A DNA stretch of 64,000 bases, taken from assembly GCF_001889165.1 (NCBI RefSeq), contig NZ_CP016020.1, positions 3,570,501 to 3,634,500 of the forward strand, written 5' to 3'. Positions 19,259-28,938 of the stretch are shown here, in pieces. The notes beneath the pieces are model-generated. The model did no database searches. It was not told where the DNA came from and worked only from the letters and a program-made list of their open reading frames with translations. Origin of the DNA: Bacillus weihaiensis. GTDB lineage: Bacteria; Bacillota; Bacilli; Bacillales; Bacillaceae. The position numbers and the translations under genes were made by a program. Position 1 is the stretch's first letter. Each line of letters opens with the position of its first letter.

Positions 19259-20491
19259 CTACTTTGATAATATTTTCATCACAGTTTCTAGCAAGACATT
19301 CGCCCCTTTGGCACACTCCTCGTAATCCGTCCACTCTTCTTCACAATGACTTTTACCGTTTGCACTAGGAACAAAAATCATCGCAGATGGAATGTAGCTT
19401 GAAATAAATTGAGCATCATGACCTGCGCCACTCACTATTCTTCTGTATGGATAACCTAGTGCTTTCGTTGATTCTTCTAGCACCTGACATACACTTTCAT
19501 CAAAGAACACCGTTTTGCGATCCCAGAGCTTCGTTGTTTTGACTTTGCAACCACTAGTCATGGAAGAGCTTGGTAAGCGTTGGATAATGTCTTCTACCTT
19601 CTGAATAACTGCAGGATTTTTATGTCTAGCTTCAAAGGAAAAGATGACCTTATTCGGGATCACCGTGTGTATGTTTGGCGTTACATTGACTCTTCCCATT
19701 GTATACACTAAGTCAGGATCAACTATTCCAACCTGCTGTCGAATTTCTGAAAGTAAATCCGTTGCTGTAAAAAGCGCATCCTTTCTCATCGACATTGGAG
19801 TAGTTCCAGCGTGATCTGATTCTCCCGTGACTTCTATTTCATAGCAAACCATTCCTACCACACATTCAACAATACCAATTGAAAGTGACTCACTTTCTAA
19901 GATAGGACCTTGTTCAATATGTAATTCTAGAAATGCTGTTGCTTCCTTCAAACGATTTTCTTGACTTCCATAATAGCCACTAGCTTGCAAAGCCTCTGCG
20001 AAGGAAACTCCGCTAGCATCTGTTTTTTGGAGCATTTCAGCTTTTGAAAATCTCCCTGAGAGAACTCCGGAAGCCATCATAGAAGGTTCAAATCTTGCAC
20101 CTTCTTCATTTGTAAAATTAACAATGGAAATGGGAATTGACGGTTTTATCTTGTTTTCAATTAATGTCTTGATCACTTCTAGTCCTGCTACAACACCTAG
20201 TGAACCATCAAATCGTCCTCCTTTTTTAACAGAATCCAAGTGTGAACCAATGACAATCGGCGGTTTATTTTGTTCCCCCTCCAAGGTGGCATATATTGTT
20301 CCCATATCATCAAATTTCACAGTCATTCCAAGCTCTTCACAGCTTTTACAGAAATAATCTCTAACAGAGATATCTTCCTCGGATAACGATAATCGTGATA
20401 CTCCATTTTTAGCTGTCCTACCGAAGTCAGCAAATTTTTCAATGTCATTTTTTAATCTTTCTTCATTAATTAATACCTTTTGTCTTTGCAT
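19259..20491 (-). CDS. Zn-dependent beta-ureidopropionase / N-carbamoyl amino acid hydrolase (M20 family)
   Basis: This 410-residue amidohydrolase has the M20 metal ligands in IGSHLDSVKKGGRFDGSLG (His and bridging Asp), FTNEEGARF (paired Glu) and LELHIEQGP. The central ESDHAGTTPMSMRKDA block marks the hydantoinase/carbamoylase group. Family members hydrolyse N-carbamoyl-beta-alanine, N-carbamoyl amino acids or allantoate. The pyrimidine-degradation neighbours favour N-carbamoyl-beta-alanine. AAGGAG lies seven bases before the ATG at 20491; a TTG one codon earlier is less likely. A 220-base gap separates it from the aminotransferase gene, so it may have its own promoter. Confidence 0.85.
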   Translation of the reverse strand: MQRQKVLINEERLKNDIEKFADFGRTAKNGVSRLSLSEEDISVRDYFCKSCEELGMTVKFDDMGTIYATLEGEQNKPPIVIGSHLDSVKKGGRFDGSLGVVAGLEVIKTLIENKIKPSIPISIVNFTNEEGARFEPSMMASGVLSGRFSKAEMLQKTDASGVSFAEALQASGYYGSQENRLKEATAFLELHIEQGPILESESLSIGIVECVVGMVCYEIEVTGESDHAGTTPMSMRKDALFTATDLLSEIRQQVGIVDPDLVYTMGRVNVTPNIHTVIPNKVIFSFEARHKNPAVIQKVEDIIQRLPSSSMTSGCKVKTTKLWDRKTVFFDESVCQVLEESTKALGYPYRRIVSGAGHDAQFISSYIPSAMIFVPSANGKSHCEEEWTDYEECAKGANVLLETVMKILSK

Positions 20492-20713
20492 CAAATCACT
20501 CCTTATATTCAGGTCCTTTCAAAAGGCTGGTTTCGGATAGATCATTGCTTTCCTGTAAAATCCTAAGTTGCAGATGTTTCTCCTGTGTACAAGGCTTTTC
20601 ATATGGGGAGAGTACATTTTACCTTTCTGTCTTACCTGAGTATTACGTATGAATGAAATAGCAACATATTAAGAAAAGAGCTTTTCATAAAGATTCATTC
20701 GTCGAAAATTACA

Positions 20714-22069
20714 TTACATTTTATTCAATTCTTCTACCAAAGTAGTAAGGATAAAATTCACTTCATCTTCATCAATTGTTAGAGGAGGAGATAAGGTTAG
20801 CACATTGTTAAAACCAGCTACTGTTGCCCCATTTTTTCCAATAATCAGCTGATTTTGTTTACATCCAGCGATTACGTGATTGACGAGCTTTCCTTCAAGG
20901 GGTGTTTTTAGTTTTTTATCTGAAACAAGCTCTATTCCAATTAATAAGCCTTTCCCCCTTATATCTCCTACGTACGGATGATCTTGTAATCTTGTTTTCA
21001 ACTCGGCTCGCATTCTTGCACCAATTTCTTTTGATCTACTAAATAAATCTTCTTCCTCCATGATCTCTAGATTTTTTAGTGCAAGCGCGCAAGACGTCGG
21101 ATTCCCTCCGAATGTATTAATATGGCGTAAATAATCATACTCATCTGTGCCTTTAAACGCTTCAAAAATCTCTCTTTTCACAGCTGTTGCCGATAAAGGT
21201 AAATAAGCACTTGTGATCCCCTTTGCCATTGTAATAATGTCAGGCTGTACAGAATAATTCATAAAACCGAACGGTGCACCTGTTCGACCAAACCCACAAA
21301 TCACTTCATCCACAATTAAAAGCGCACCATGTTCTTCACAAACCTCTTTTACCCCTTTCATATACTGCTCAGGTGGCATTAAAACACCACCTCCCGTTAT
21401 AATCGGTTCCATAATAACTGCGGCAATGGTTTCACTAAGTTCCCATGTCATCACTTGATCGATCGCTTGCACAGATTGTAACTCCCTTGGTGATCGACCT
21501 GCAGCTTCTGGATTTCGATAAGAATCAGGCGGTGGAACGTGAATAAATCCTGGAGCAAGGGGCTCATACCGATACTTACGTTGCGCTTGACCTGTTGCAG
21601 CTAAAGCCCCCGATGTATTCCCATGATATGAACGATATCTAGAAACGATCTTATAGCGACTATGTTCATTTTTTTGCTGATGGTATTGTCTTGCTATCTT
21701 AAACGCTACTTCATTAGCTTCTGACCCACTATTGGAGAAGAAGATAACATAATCTCCCCCTAGCAAATCATTTAACTTTTCAGCAAGTTCAATGGCTGGT
21801 TCATGACTTTGAGTTAATGGATAATAGGCTAATTTTTTTAATTGCTCGTATGCTGCTTCGGCTAATTCCTTTCGTCCATAACCGACATTTACACACCATA
21901 AGCCTGACATGGCATCTAAGTATTTATGATCATTGATATCTGTAATCCACGCACCTTGCGCTTGTTTAATCACCATCGTGGATTCTGGTTGATATGGCTT
22001 CATTGAGTGCCAAACATATTTCTCATCATTTTTATTCAGTTTGTCATTGTCTTGAACGAAAGAATACAT
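20714..22069 (-). CDS. Class III omega-aminotransferase (beta-alanine to malonate semialdehyde)
   Basis: This 451-residue PLP enzyme has the fold-type I signature VDEVICGFGRTGAPFGF with the PLP-binding Asp, and the catalytic lysine in ITMAKGITSAYLPL. FFSNSGSEANEVAFKIA is the phosphate-binding block and YRSYHGNT the substrate-side block. The order of genes suggests it removes the amino group of beta-alanine or 3-aminoisobutyrate, giving a semialdehyde for the adjacent dehydrogenase. A GGGGGAG site lies five bases before the ATG. It follows the dehydrogenase gene by 14 bases, clearly in one transcript. Confidence 0.88.
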   Translation of the reverse strand: MYSFVQDNDKLNKNDEKYVWHSMKPYQPESTMVIKQAQGAWITDINDHKYLDAMSGLWCVNVGYGRKELAEAAYEQLKKLAYYPLTQSHEPAIELAEKLNDLLGGDYVIFFSNSGSEANEVAFKIARQYHQQKNEHSRYKIVSRYRSYHGNTSGALAATGQAQRKYRYEPLAPGFIHVPPPDSYRNPEAAGRSPRELQSVQAIDQVMTWELSETIAAVIMEPIITGGGVLMPPEQYMKGVKEVCEEHGALLIVDEVICGFGRTGAPFGFMNYSVQPDIITMAKGITSAYLPLSATAVKREIFEAFKGTDEYDYLRHINTFGGNPTSCALALKNLEIMEEEDLFSRSKEIGARMRAELKTRLQDHPYVGDIRGKGLLIGIELVSDKKLKTPLEGKLVNHVIAGCKQNQLIIGKNGATVAGFNNVLTLSPPLTIDEDEVNFILTTLVEELNKM

Positions 22070-22083
22070 CTTGACTCCCCCTT

Positions 22084-23547
22084 TTAAAAATCGAATCGAG
22101 ATGTGATCATTTTCTTACGTGTATAAAAATTAACACCATCTTTTCCATTAACATGAAGATCACCGTAAAATGAATTCTTCCAACCGGAGAAAGGAAAGAA
22201 AGCCATTGTTGCAGGAACACCCACATTTACTCCAAGCATCCCAGCATCCGCTTCTTCTCGAAATTGTCGGATTGCTTTTGCATCCTTAGTATAGATCGTC
22301 GCTCCATTCCCGTAGGGTGATTTCTGAATGAACGCTAAAGCTTCGTCCAAATTAGCTGCTCGAAGTAAACTTAGTACTGGACCAAAAATCTCTTCCTTAG
22401 CAATTGTCATATCAGGTGACACATGATCAAAAATAGTCGCTCCGATAAAATTTCCGTCTGATTTGTCTAAAATATCCTTTCTACCATCACGAATGAGGCT
22501 AGCTCCTTCATCTATCCCTTTTTCAATATAGGAAATAATTTTTTCTCGTTGTTCCTTGCGAATAACAGGTGTTAACATGGTTTCCTCATCCATGCCATCT
22601 CCAAGGACGAGCTCATCTGTTTTTTGCTGTAATGCCGAAACAAATTCTTCTCCATTACCTACTATGATAACGGCACTACAAGCCATACATCTTTGTCCCG
22701 CACTTCCAAAAGCAGAGCCAATGACATGCTGTACGACTTTATCAACATTTGCATCAGGCATGACAATATGATGATTCTTGGCACCAGACAAGGCTTGAAC
22801 TCGCTTCCCATTTCTCGTAGCTTGTTCGTATACATACTTTGCCACCGGCTGAGACCCTACGAATGAAATAGCCGAAAGATCTGGATGCTGTAAAAAAGTA
22901 TTAACCACATCATGTGCGCCATGTACGACATTTAATACTCCTTTAGGGGCACCTGCTTCTGTAAACAATTCTGCTAGTTTATTGGCTAATAACGGTGTTC
23001 TTTCTGACGGCTTTAACACAAACGTATTGCCACAAGCTATCGCAAGAGGGAACATCCAAAGCGGCACCATCATTGGAAAGTTAAAAGGGGCAATCCCTCC
23101 AACAACTCCTAATGGATATCGAAACATTTCCGAATCAATCTCTTCTGCAATCCCAGACAACGATTCACCCATTAATAAAGTTGGAGCACCAGCGGCAAAT
23201 TCAACACATTCAATGCCACGCTGAACCTCCCCATAAGCCTCCTTAAAGGACTTCCCATTTTCTAAAACAAGTAATTGAGCTAATGTATCGTGATGATCTG
23301 TAAGTAATTGATGGTATTTATAAAAAATCCGAGCTCTTTTAGGAACAGGAACGTTCTTCCACGTCTTAAAGGCTTCTTTTGCTGAATGAACAGACTGGCT
23401 AACATCCTCCATAGTTGATAGGGGAACAGACGCCAGAATTTCTCCGGTTGCTGGATTTTGTACATCGACTATTTCTAAACTTGATGAAGGAACCCATTCA
23501 CCATTAATATAATTTTTTATCACTGTTTCCGTACGTACAGTTGCCAT
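22084..23547 (-). CDS. CoA-acylating (methyl)malonate-semialdehyde dehydrogenase
   Basis: This 487-residue aldehyde dehydrogenase has the NAD-binding block ISFVGSQPVAKYV and the catalytic cysteine in GSAGQRCMACSAV, the pattern of MmsA/IolA-type enzymes. These convert malonate or methylmalonate semialdehyde to acetyl-CoA or propionyl-CoA. In this cluster it completes breakdown of uracil or thymine. The C-terminal KNSFYGDLHVNGKDGVNFYT matches the same subfamily. GGGAGGATTTCAA precedes the ATG. It is the first gene of a two-gene unit with the aminotransferase. An iol-type role in inositol use is less likely given the neighbours. Confidence 0.88.
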   Translation of the reverse strand: MATVRTETVIKNYINGEWVPSSSLEIVDVQNPATGEILASVPLSTMEDVSQSVHSAKEAFKTWKNVPVPKRARIFYKYHQLLTDHHDTLAQLLVLENGKSFKEAYGEVQRGIECVEFAAGAPTLLMGESLSGIAEEIDSEMFRYPLGVVGGIAPFNFPMMVPLWMFPLAIACGNTFVLKPSERTPLLANKLAELFTEAGAPKGVLNVVHGAHDVVNTFLQHPDLSAISFVGSQPVAKYVYEQATRNGKRVQALSGAKNHHIVMPDANVDKVVQHVIGSAFGSAGQRCMACSAVIIVGNGEEFVSALQQKTDELVLGDGMDEETMLTPVIRKEQREKIISYIEKGIDEGASLIRDGRKDILDKSDGNFIGATIFDHVSPDMTIAKEEIFGPVLSLLRAANLDEALAFIQKSPYGNGATIYTKDAKAIRQFREEADAGMLGVNVGVPATMAFFPFSGWKNSFYGDLHVNGKDGVNFYTRKKMITSRFDF

Positions 23548-23715
23548 TTGAAATCCTCCCTTTTTACTAAAGCCATTCCGTTGCTATAAAACTATTATCA
23601 AATAGTGAGGGATTCTAAGCATTAGACAAAATGTAAAGTACCGATTATGAAAAAATGAACAGTTTGAATGAAGCATATTTCTATCAAGATATCCAGTAAA
23701 AGCAAGAGATATTTT

Positions 23716-25347
23716 CTAAATATTCTGACTTATATAACAAGACTGGTTCTTTACATTCATTTCCTTGTTATGCCTCTTTAAATAGGTATAGGCAGCTAAC
23801 ATAAACTCTAATTCTAATCGCTTTTTTGGATGCATAAAGTCTCCACCCAAAATTTTCTCGAGCTTTTCAATCCGATGATATAAAGTTTGCCTTACGATAA
23901 ACAGTTTTTTTGATGTTTCCTGCTTGGACCCATTGCATTCTAAATAAATCCTTAATGTCGTTAATAATTCTCCATTAAAGCTTTTATCATATTCAATAAC
24001 AGGCTCTAAATATCCATAAACCGTTTCTTCAAGGTTGCCCTGTTCCTTCAAAATGTTCAACATGCGAAACATATGCAAATCTTCATAAAAATAGCTAGTA
24101 TACTCCTCATCGACAAACTTCTGAAGCTCTATAGTTTGTAAAGCTGATTGATAGCTTTTGTTCATTTTCATGAGATCCTGCACATATTGACCTGCACCAA
24201 TCGATAGTTCAGTATAACTTTTTCTATGTTGTGAATCATATTGATGAATACCACTTATTGCTTTTGTCATCCTTTCTTTCCAACTCTCATTCTTTCGTTT
24301 ATCTAGCGCTAAAATGATGAGATGATCCTCTGATTCAGTAAAGAAAAGATGAAAGCCAAATTGCTCAAAAACGGTTCTTGTCATTAACTTAAAATAGGTG
24401 TATTCCTTATTAGGTGATCTTGCCTGTAATTCTTTCACCTTACAAACCCACACAATCCCCCCGGAAAAATCAGACGAATCATGAAGAGATGAGAGCTGAT
24501 GATAAAGAAGATCTCTCTTTATCTCACCATTTATCCAGGAGTGTAACCACTCGTCATGTCGATCCAGTCTTTTTTCCTTTACATATAAATCTCGTAACCA
24601 AAATTGACCTAATATATTTGCCGTCCTGTCTAATATAAGCGCATCAAATTCATTTAGCTCTCTATTTCTAGACAGTATCATGAGCTCTGCATAAGCATCA
24701 CCGAGAATTTGTACAGTTTTCGTCATTTTAGACAGGTTTTCATCATGTTTTACCTCATCATGTAGTATACGATTTCTTTGATTTGCACTCATATTCGGAG
24801 TACATTCGACCCTCCCACTAGTAAAGATGGTCATGACATTTACATCTAAATAACTTTGCAAAAGAGACAGAAATTGATCATGATGATTTACTTCTAACAT
24901 CATGTTGTTTAGCTTAAGAGAAAATTGTTCTAATTCCTTGAGGAGTTGATATTGTTTATTGATGATAAGAGAATGGATATCGTGAGTAATTTCAACAAAT
25001 AACACTTCTTGATGAAAAACTATGATAGGAAATTGATGTGTATTGGCTAGTGTTAGCACTTCTTGAGGGATGGTTTTGATGTATGTATTCATTTCAATAC
25101 ATAATCCTGTTGCATGGCAATCAATTAATTGTTGAACAAAGTGTAAAAGATTCCTAGGATCATCCTTCCATCCGAGTCCTGTTGACAGGATTAGCTCATT
25201 TCCCTTTAATAAATGAGTAGCCTCTATAGACTCCACAACATGAACCCATTTCACATAACGATTTACACCACAAGCTCCAGCGACAATCTCAGTATGCTCA
25301 AAATGTTTTCTTGATAAGATTTCCTCAACAGTAAGGTATGATTTCAC
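23716..25347 (-). CDS. PucR-family transcriptional regulator
   Basis: The N-terminal domain (LTVEEILSRKHFEHTEIVAG ... LKGNELILSTGLGW) is the PucR purine-catabolism domain. The C-terminal region has the PucR-type helix-turn-helix YLECNGSKQETSKKLFIVRQ and TLYHRIEKLEKILG. Length is 543 residues. PucR-type proteins usually activate nitrogen-base catabolic genes in response to a pathway compound, so this is probably the local activator. The start codon is GTG behind GAGGTG at eight bases. It sits between the permease unit and the dehydrogenase unit on the same strand, with gaps of 210 and 168 bases, consistent with separate control. Confidence 0.88.
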   Translation of the reverse strand: MKSYLTVEEILSRKHFEHTEIVAGACGVNRYVKWVHVVESIEATHLLKGNELILSTGLGWKDDPRNLLHFVQQLIDCHATGLCIEMNTYIKTIPQEVLTLANTHQFPIIVFHQEVLFVEITHDIHSLIINKQYQLLKELEQFSLKLNNMMLEVNHHDQFLSLLQSYLDVNVMTIFTSGRVECTPNMSANQRNRILHDEVKHDENLSKMTKTVQILGDAYAELMILSRNRELNEFDALILDRTANILGQFWLRDLYVKEKRLDRHDEWLHSWINGEIKRDLLYHQLSSLHDSSDFSGGIVWVCKVKELQARSPNKEYTYFKLMTRTVFEQFGFHLFFTESEDHLIILALDKRKNESWKERMTKAISGIHQYDSQHRKSYTELSIGAGQYVQDLMKMNKSYQSALQTIELQKFVDEEYTSYFYEDLHMFRMLNILKEQGNLEETVYGYLEPVIEYDKSFNGELLTTLRIYLECNGSKQETSKKLFIVRQTLYHRIEKLEKILGGDFMHPKKRLELEFMLAAYTYLKRHNKEMNVKNQSCYISQNI

Positions 25348-25557
25348 TTTTCAATCACCTCATCCACCATAATTACATAGTATAAGGTGAGATAAAGTGA
25401 CCGTCCATCACCTTGTTACATTTATTTACAAGGTTAACGAGCCTTACGATATGAACCTATTAAGCATAGCCCTAGGCTTGGCACATTTCATATCACACAT
25501 ATTCCTGTTTTCAAGGCAAAGAAAAAAGCAGGACATCTATCATCCTACCTACTATGG

Positions 25558-25785
25558 TTATACAATGGCTCTCATTAGTAATTGAGTGGCAAAGTATTTT
25601 CTAGACTCAGCCATTTTAATAGGTAATTCTCTTACTTCATTTTCTCCTTTTGCACTTGGATTCTCTCTCTTAAATTGAACCAATGCTCCATTTAAATTCT
25701 CTATCACATGAGCTATATGAAATCCTTGATCAAACAAATTATCTATCTTTTCTTTTTCAAGTAGATATTCCATATATTCTGACAT
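25558..25785 (-). CDS. Small conserved-looking protein of the pyrimidine cluster (75 aa)
   Basis: It begins 17 bases after the permease stop with MSEYMEYLLEKEKIDNLFDQ and ends FATQLLMRAIV. It is mainly helical and acidic at the front, with a middle segment HVIENLNGALVQFKREN. I do not recognise it. The ATG at 25785 has GAAGGGAAG upstream; earlier in-frame codons overlap the permease gene. Its tight spacing behind the permease suggests a role in transport or its regulation, but nothing in the sequence proves this. Confidence 0.6.
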   Translation of the reverse strand: MSEYMEYLLEKEKIDNLFDQGFHIAHVIENLNGALVQFKRENPSAKGENEVRELPIKMAESRKYFATQLLMRAIV

Positions 25786-25801
25786 GTTCTTCCCTTCTCT
25801 C

Positions 25802-27280
25802 CTACATCTTTTCCGCTGCCGGTTCAGCCCCAATGACCAGATCGACTTCTACCTCTTCTTCAACCTTAATTTCCCAATTCCGCCCAACTGAGATTCCTAA
25901 ATACTTGTCATCATTAGGATCCAGTAATTCAGCTTGTTTATACTTCTTAAACCACCAATACTTTCCTAAAAAATAATAACTAATGGCTCCTACTGCGAAT
26001 CCAATTAGAAAGGAGTAGGTAGAAAAAATAACAGCAGCTACTCCACCTAAAGCCCAGGAAATCATCCCTGCCAGGTTAATGCCACTCATATATCTGTACT
26101 GTCCTTTGCTTTCATATAAATCAGGGACATTTACCCTACGTTTACGTATTAAATAATAATCGGCAATTAAGATTCCAACAATCGCCGAAAGGATTCCCCC
26201 AATAATTAAGAGCATTTCGATGATAATCCCAAATAAGCTCCATGGCTGAACCACAATGCCCACTATTCCAGCAGCTATTACTCCTGCCCAAAACGGTATT
26301 TTCGGGCCACCAACATTTGAAAAGATCGTCGCTGCCGGTATAAGGTTAGCAGATATGTTCGTTGACCATTGTGCAAACACAATCATCAAAAGTAAAATTC
26401 CTAGAATAAGACCACTAGCAGATGCTTGAAGAGCTACGACCGGATCGTAATTTGCAACAGCTATATAAGACACTGCACCAATCACAACCATGAAGGTTTG
26501 GACAATTGGGTACGCAATTAAATTACCTGCGATTTGAACTTTGTTCCGCTTAAACCAATTTTTTTCATTCATTGGAGCTTTTACAAACCTTGACAATGAA
26601 GGCATATCTGCCGTTAACGTTCCCCAAAAGCCCATATTAGACATGATAACAACAACAAATGCAGTTACTGCCGCGCCACCTGTTACAGGACTTTCAATCC
26701 AACTCCATACCTCTCGACCTTGTTGTAGTGCTTGATCTGAGAGTGTGAAGTACATCCATACAGAGATTAAGATAATTATAGGAGCAGCCAAATCTGCAAA
26801 TCTCTCAACTGCTTTTATTCCAAGAGCTGTATTGACTAACTGGAGGGTCGCAAATAGAAGGAAACATACAAACCAATTATCAAAGCCTACAGCTGTAGCC
26901 AATATGGCATTCATGGCTGTTGAACCAAAATAAGTATTTACTCCGAACCAGCATGATGCCACGAATCCACGAACGATTGAGGGGATATGAGTACCAACTG
27001 TCCCAAAGGGCGCTCTCATATAGACAGGAAACGAAAGCCCATGTTCAACACCAATGTCACCCGTCATTGTCATTAATATTCCTAGAGCTAAGGAACCAAT
27101 AATGGTCGCAGCTGCAACCCAGCCTAATGATAAACTCTGAACTCCAGCTCCACCTATTGCAAAAGCGGCCAATACAACAGCCATCCCAACCCAAATAAAT
27201 GAAAAACCAACTGCACTAATCTTCTTTTCATCATGTGATATAGGTAACAAATCAGGAGATTTCAAGTAATGTTTAGCCAA
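25802..27280 (-). CDS. NCS1-family nucleobase permease
   Basis: This 492-residue protein has about twelve membrane segments and NCS1 family blocks: PVYMRAPFGTVGTHIPSIVR in the first third, FVASCWFGVNTYFGSTAMNA and the QWSTNISANLIPAA region of the cation/substrate site. NCS1 carriers import uracil, allantoin, cytosine or hydantoins. The surrounding pathway favours uracil or thymine. Translation appears to start at a TTG six bases after GGGGGGAA. A basic-acidic soluble tail of about 40 residues follows the last segment. It lies 223 bases downstream of hydA, so it may have a separate promoter. Confidence 0.88.
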   Translation of the reverse strand: MAKHYLKSPDLLPISHDEKKISAVGFSFIWVGMAVVLAAFAIGGAGVQSLSLGWVAAATIIGSLALGILMTMTGDIGVEHGLSFPVYMRAPFGTVGTHIPSIVRGFVASCWFGVNTYFGSTAMNAILATAVGFDNWFVCFLLFATLQLVNTALGIKAVERFADLAAPIIILISVWMYFTLSDQALQQGREVWSWIESPVTGGAAVTAFVVVIMSNMGFWGTLTADMPSLSRFVKAPMNEKNWFKRNKVQIAGNLIAYPIVQTFMVVIGAVSYIAVANYDPVVALQASASGLILGILLLMIVFAQWSTNISANLIPAATIFSNVGGPKIPFWAGVIAAGIVGIVVQPWSLFGIIIEMLLIIGGILSAIVGILIADYYLIRKRRVNVPDLYESKGQYRYMSGINLAGMISWALGGVAAVIFSTYSFLIGFAVGAISYYFLGKYWWFKKYKQAELLDPNDDKYLGISVGRNWEIKVEEEVEVDLVIGAEPAAEKM

Positions 27281-27503
27281 CTAATTCCCCCCTAGTTTTA
27301 GGTATTTCTACATATTAGCACGAACTTAGTTCATTCCTTTACAGCTAATTACACCTACAGCTCAACTCCACCCATTTAATTTATCGCAGATTGTTAAATC
27401 GCTAGAAAAAACTAAATGATAGATTACATTCCCTAGTTCAAGGTCTTTCCCTCTCTAAAGATAGTGCAGCTCTTTCAACAACGTTTAAGAAAAAGAGATT
27501 AAT

Positions 27504-28922
27504 TTATAAAGGTACCTTCACTTCTGACTCCACATCAACCATTTCACCATATTTCGCACGCTTCAAGAATTTACCGTTTCCAGCTTTCCCGACGAATACT
27601 TTGTTTTTCACCACGAAATCTCCCCTTGAAAGAACTGAGATTGGCTCACCTGTTACTTCCATCCCTTCAAAGGCACTATAATCAACGGCTAAATGATGCG
27701 TTTTAGCTGAAATGGTTCGTTTGACACTCGGATCAAAGATGACGAGATCTGCATCCGCTCCAACAGCAATTGTTCCCTTCTTAGGGAATAAGCCAAACAA
27801 CTTAGCCGCCCTAGTCGAAGTAATGTCAACAAATTGATTAAGAGAGATACGCCCCTTTTCCACACCTTCTGAAAAAAGAATACTCATACGATCTTCTATG
27901 ATAGGGCCTCCATTAGGAATTTTTGTAAAATCATTTATTCCCAACGATTTTTGCCCATCAAAATCAAATGAGCATTGATCCGATCCAATAGTTTGAAGTT
28001 CACCATTTTTTAAAGCTCTCCACAACGTCTCTTGATGATGCTTATCGCGCAAAGGAGGTGACCATACATACTTTGCGCCTTCAAAATGAGGCTTTTCTAA
28101 ATACGTTTTATCTAATACTAAATATTGTGGGCAAGTCTCTCCCCATACATCAACTCCTTTACTTCGTGCTTCTGCAATCTTTTCAACCGCATCCTGACAA
28201 GAAACGTGGACAACATAAAGCTGTGAATGTGTGAGTTCTGTTAGCTTTGCTGCTCTGCCTGTTGCTTCACCTTCAATTTCAGGTGGCCTAGTAAGAGCAT
28301 GATAGATCGGTTCTGTTTTCCCTTCCCTTAATGCTTTTTTCGTCAAGTAATCAATCACATCTCCATTTTCCGCATGAACCATCACAAGTGCCCCTAGCTC
28401 TTTTGCTGCTTCTAGCGTCCTGAACAATGTACCGTCATCTGCTTGAAAGACATTTTTATAAGCCATAAATACCTTAAAGGAGGTAATGCCTTCTTGATTA
28501 ATAATGTGTGGAAGCTCCTCTAGAACCTCTTCATTAATCTCACCTATCATTAAATGAAAGCTATAATCAATAACCGCTTTATCCTTCGATTTATCATGCC
28601 ACGTTTTTATCGAATTTTTCAAAGGCTCCTCTTTATTCGTTAAACAAAAATCAATGACAGTCGTAGTTCCTCCAAAAGCAGCTCCCATTGTACCTGTCTC
28701 AAAATCATCCTTTGTCACAGTTCCTCCAAACGGCATATCAAGATGAGTATGTGGATCAATTCCTCCCGGGAAAATGTAAGCACCTTTCGCATCAATAACT
28801 TCATCCACATCTCTATTTAGCTGTTTTCCTATACAAGTAATTTTGTCGTCTACTATCAAAATGTCTGCTTCATACGTTTCTGTTGCCGTAACAATTGTTC
28901 CATTAATGATGACCTTCTTCAT
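27504..28922 (-). CDS. hydA: Dihydropyrimidinase (hydantoinase)
   Basis: The enzyme opens dihydrouracil or dihydrothymine to the N-carbamoyl-beta-amino acid. Metal and active-site elements are all visible: GGIDPHTHLDMPFGG (two His), the carbamylated-lysine block TSFKVFMAYKN, MVHAENGD, YVVHVSC and the catalytic Asp in TIGSDQCSFDF. The 472-residue length is normal. The ATG at 28922 has GAGGTG six bases before it; an in-frame GTG three codons upstream overlaps that ribosome site and is rejected. It follows preA by 16 bases in one transcript. Confidence 0.95.
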   Translation of the reverse strand: MKKVIINGTIVTATETYEADILIVDDKITCIGKQLNRDVDEVIDAKGAYIFPGGIDPHTHLDMPFGGTVTKDDFETGTMGAAFGGTTTVIDFCLTNKEEPLKNSIKTWHDKSKDKAVIDYSFHLMIGEINEEVLEELPHIINQEGITSFKVFMAYKNVFQADDGTLFRTLEAAKELGALVMVHAENGDVIDYLTKKALREGKTEPIYHALTRPPEIEGEATGRAAKLTELTHSQLYVVHVSCQDAVEKIAEARSKGVDVWGETCPQYLVLDKTYLEKPHFEGAKYVWSPPLRDKHHQETLWRALKNGELQTIGSDQCSFDFDGQKSLGINDFTKIPNGGPIIEDRMSILFSEGVEKGRISLNQFVDITSTRAAKLFGLFPKKGTIAVGADADLVIFDPSVKRTISAKTHHLAVDYSAFEGMEVTGEPISVLSRGDFVVKNKVFVGKAGNGKFLKRAKYGEMVDVESEVKVPL

Positions 28923-28938
28923 AAAGAACACCTCAATT

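Noticed and set aside
23716-25347. PucR-type protein as regulator of purine (allantoin) use
   Set aside because: The neighbouring enzymes form the reductive pyrimidine pathway and no allantoinase or urate genes are in the window.
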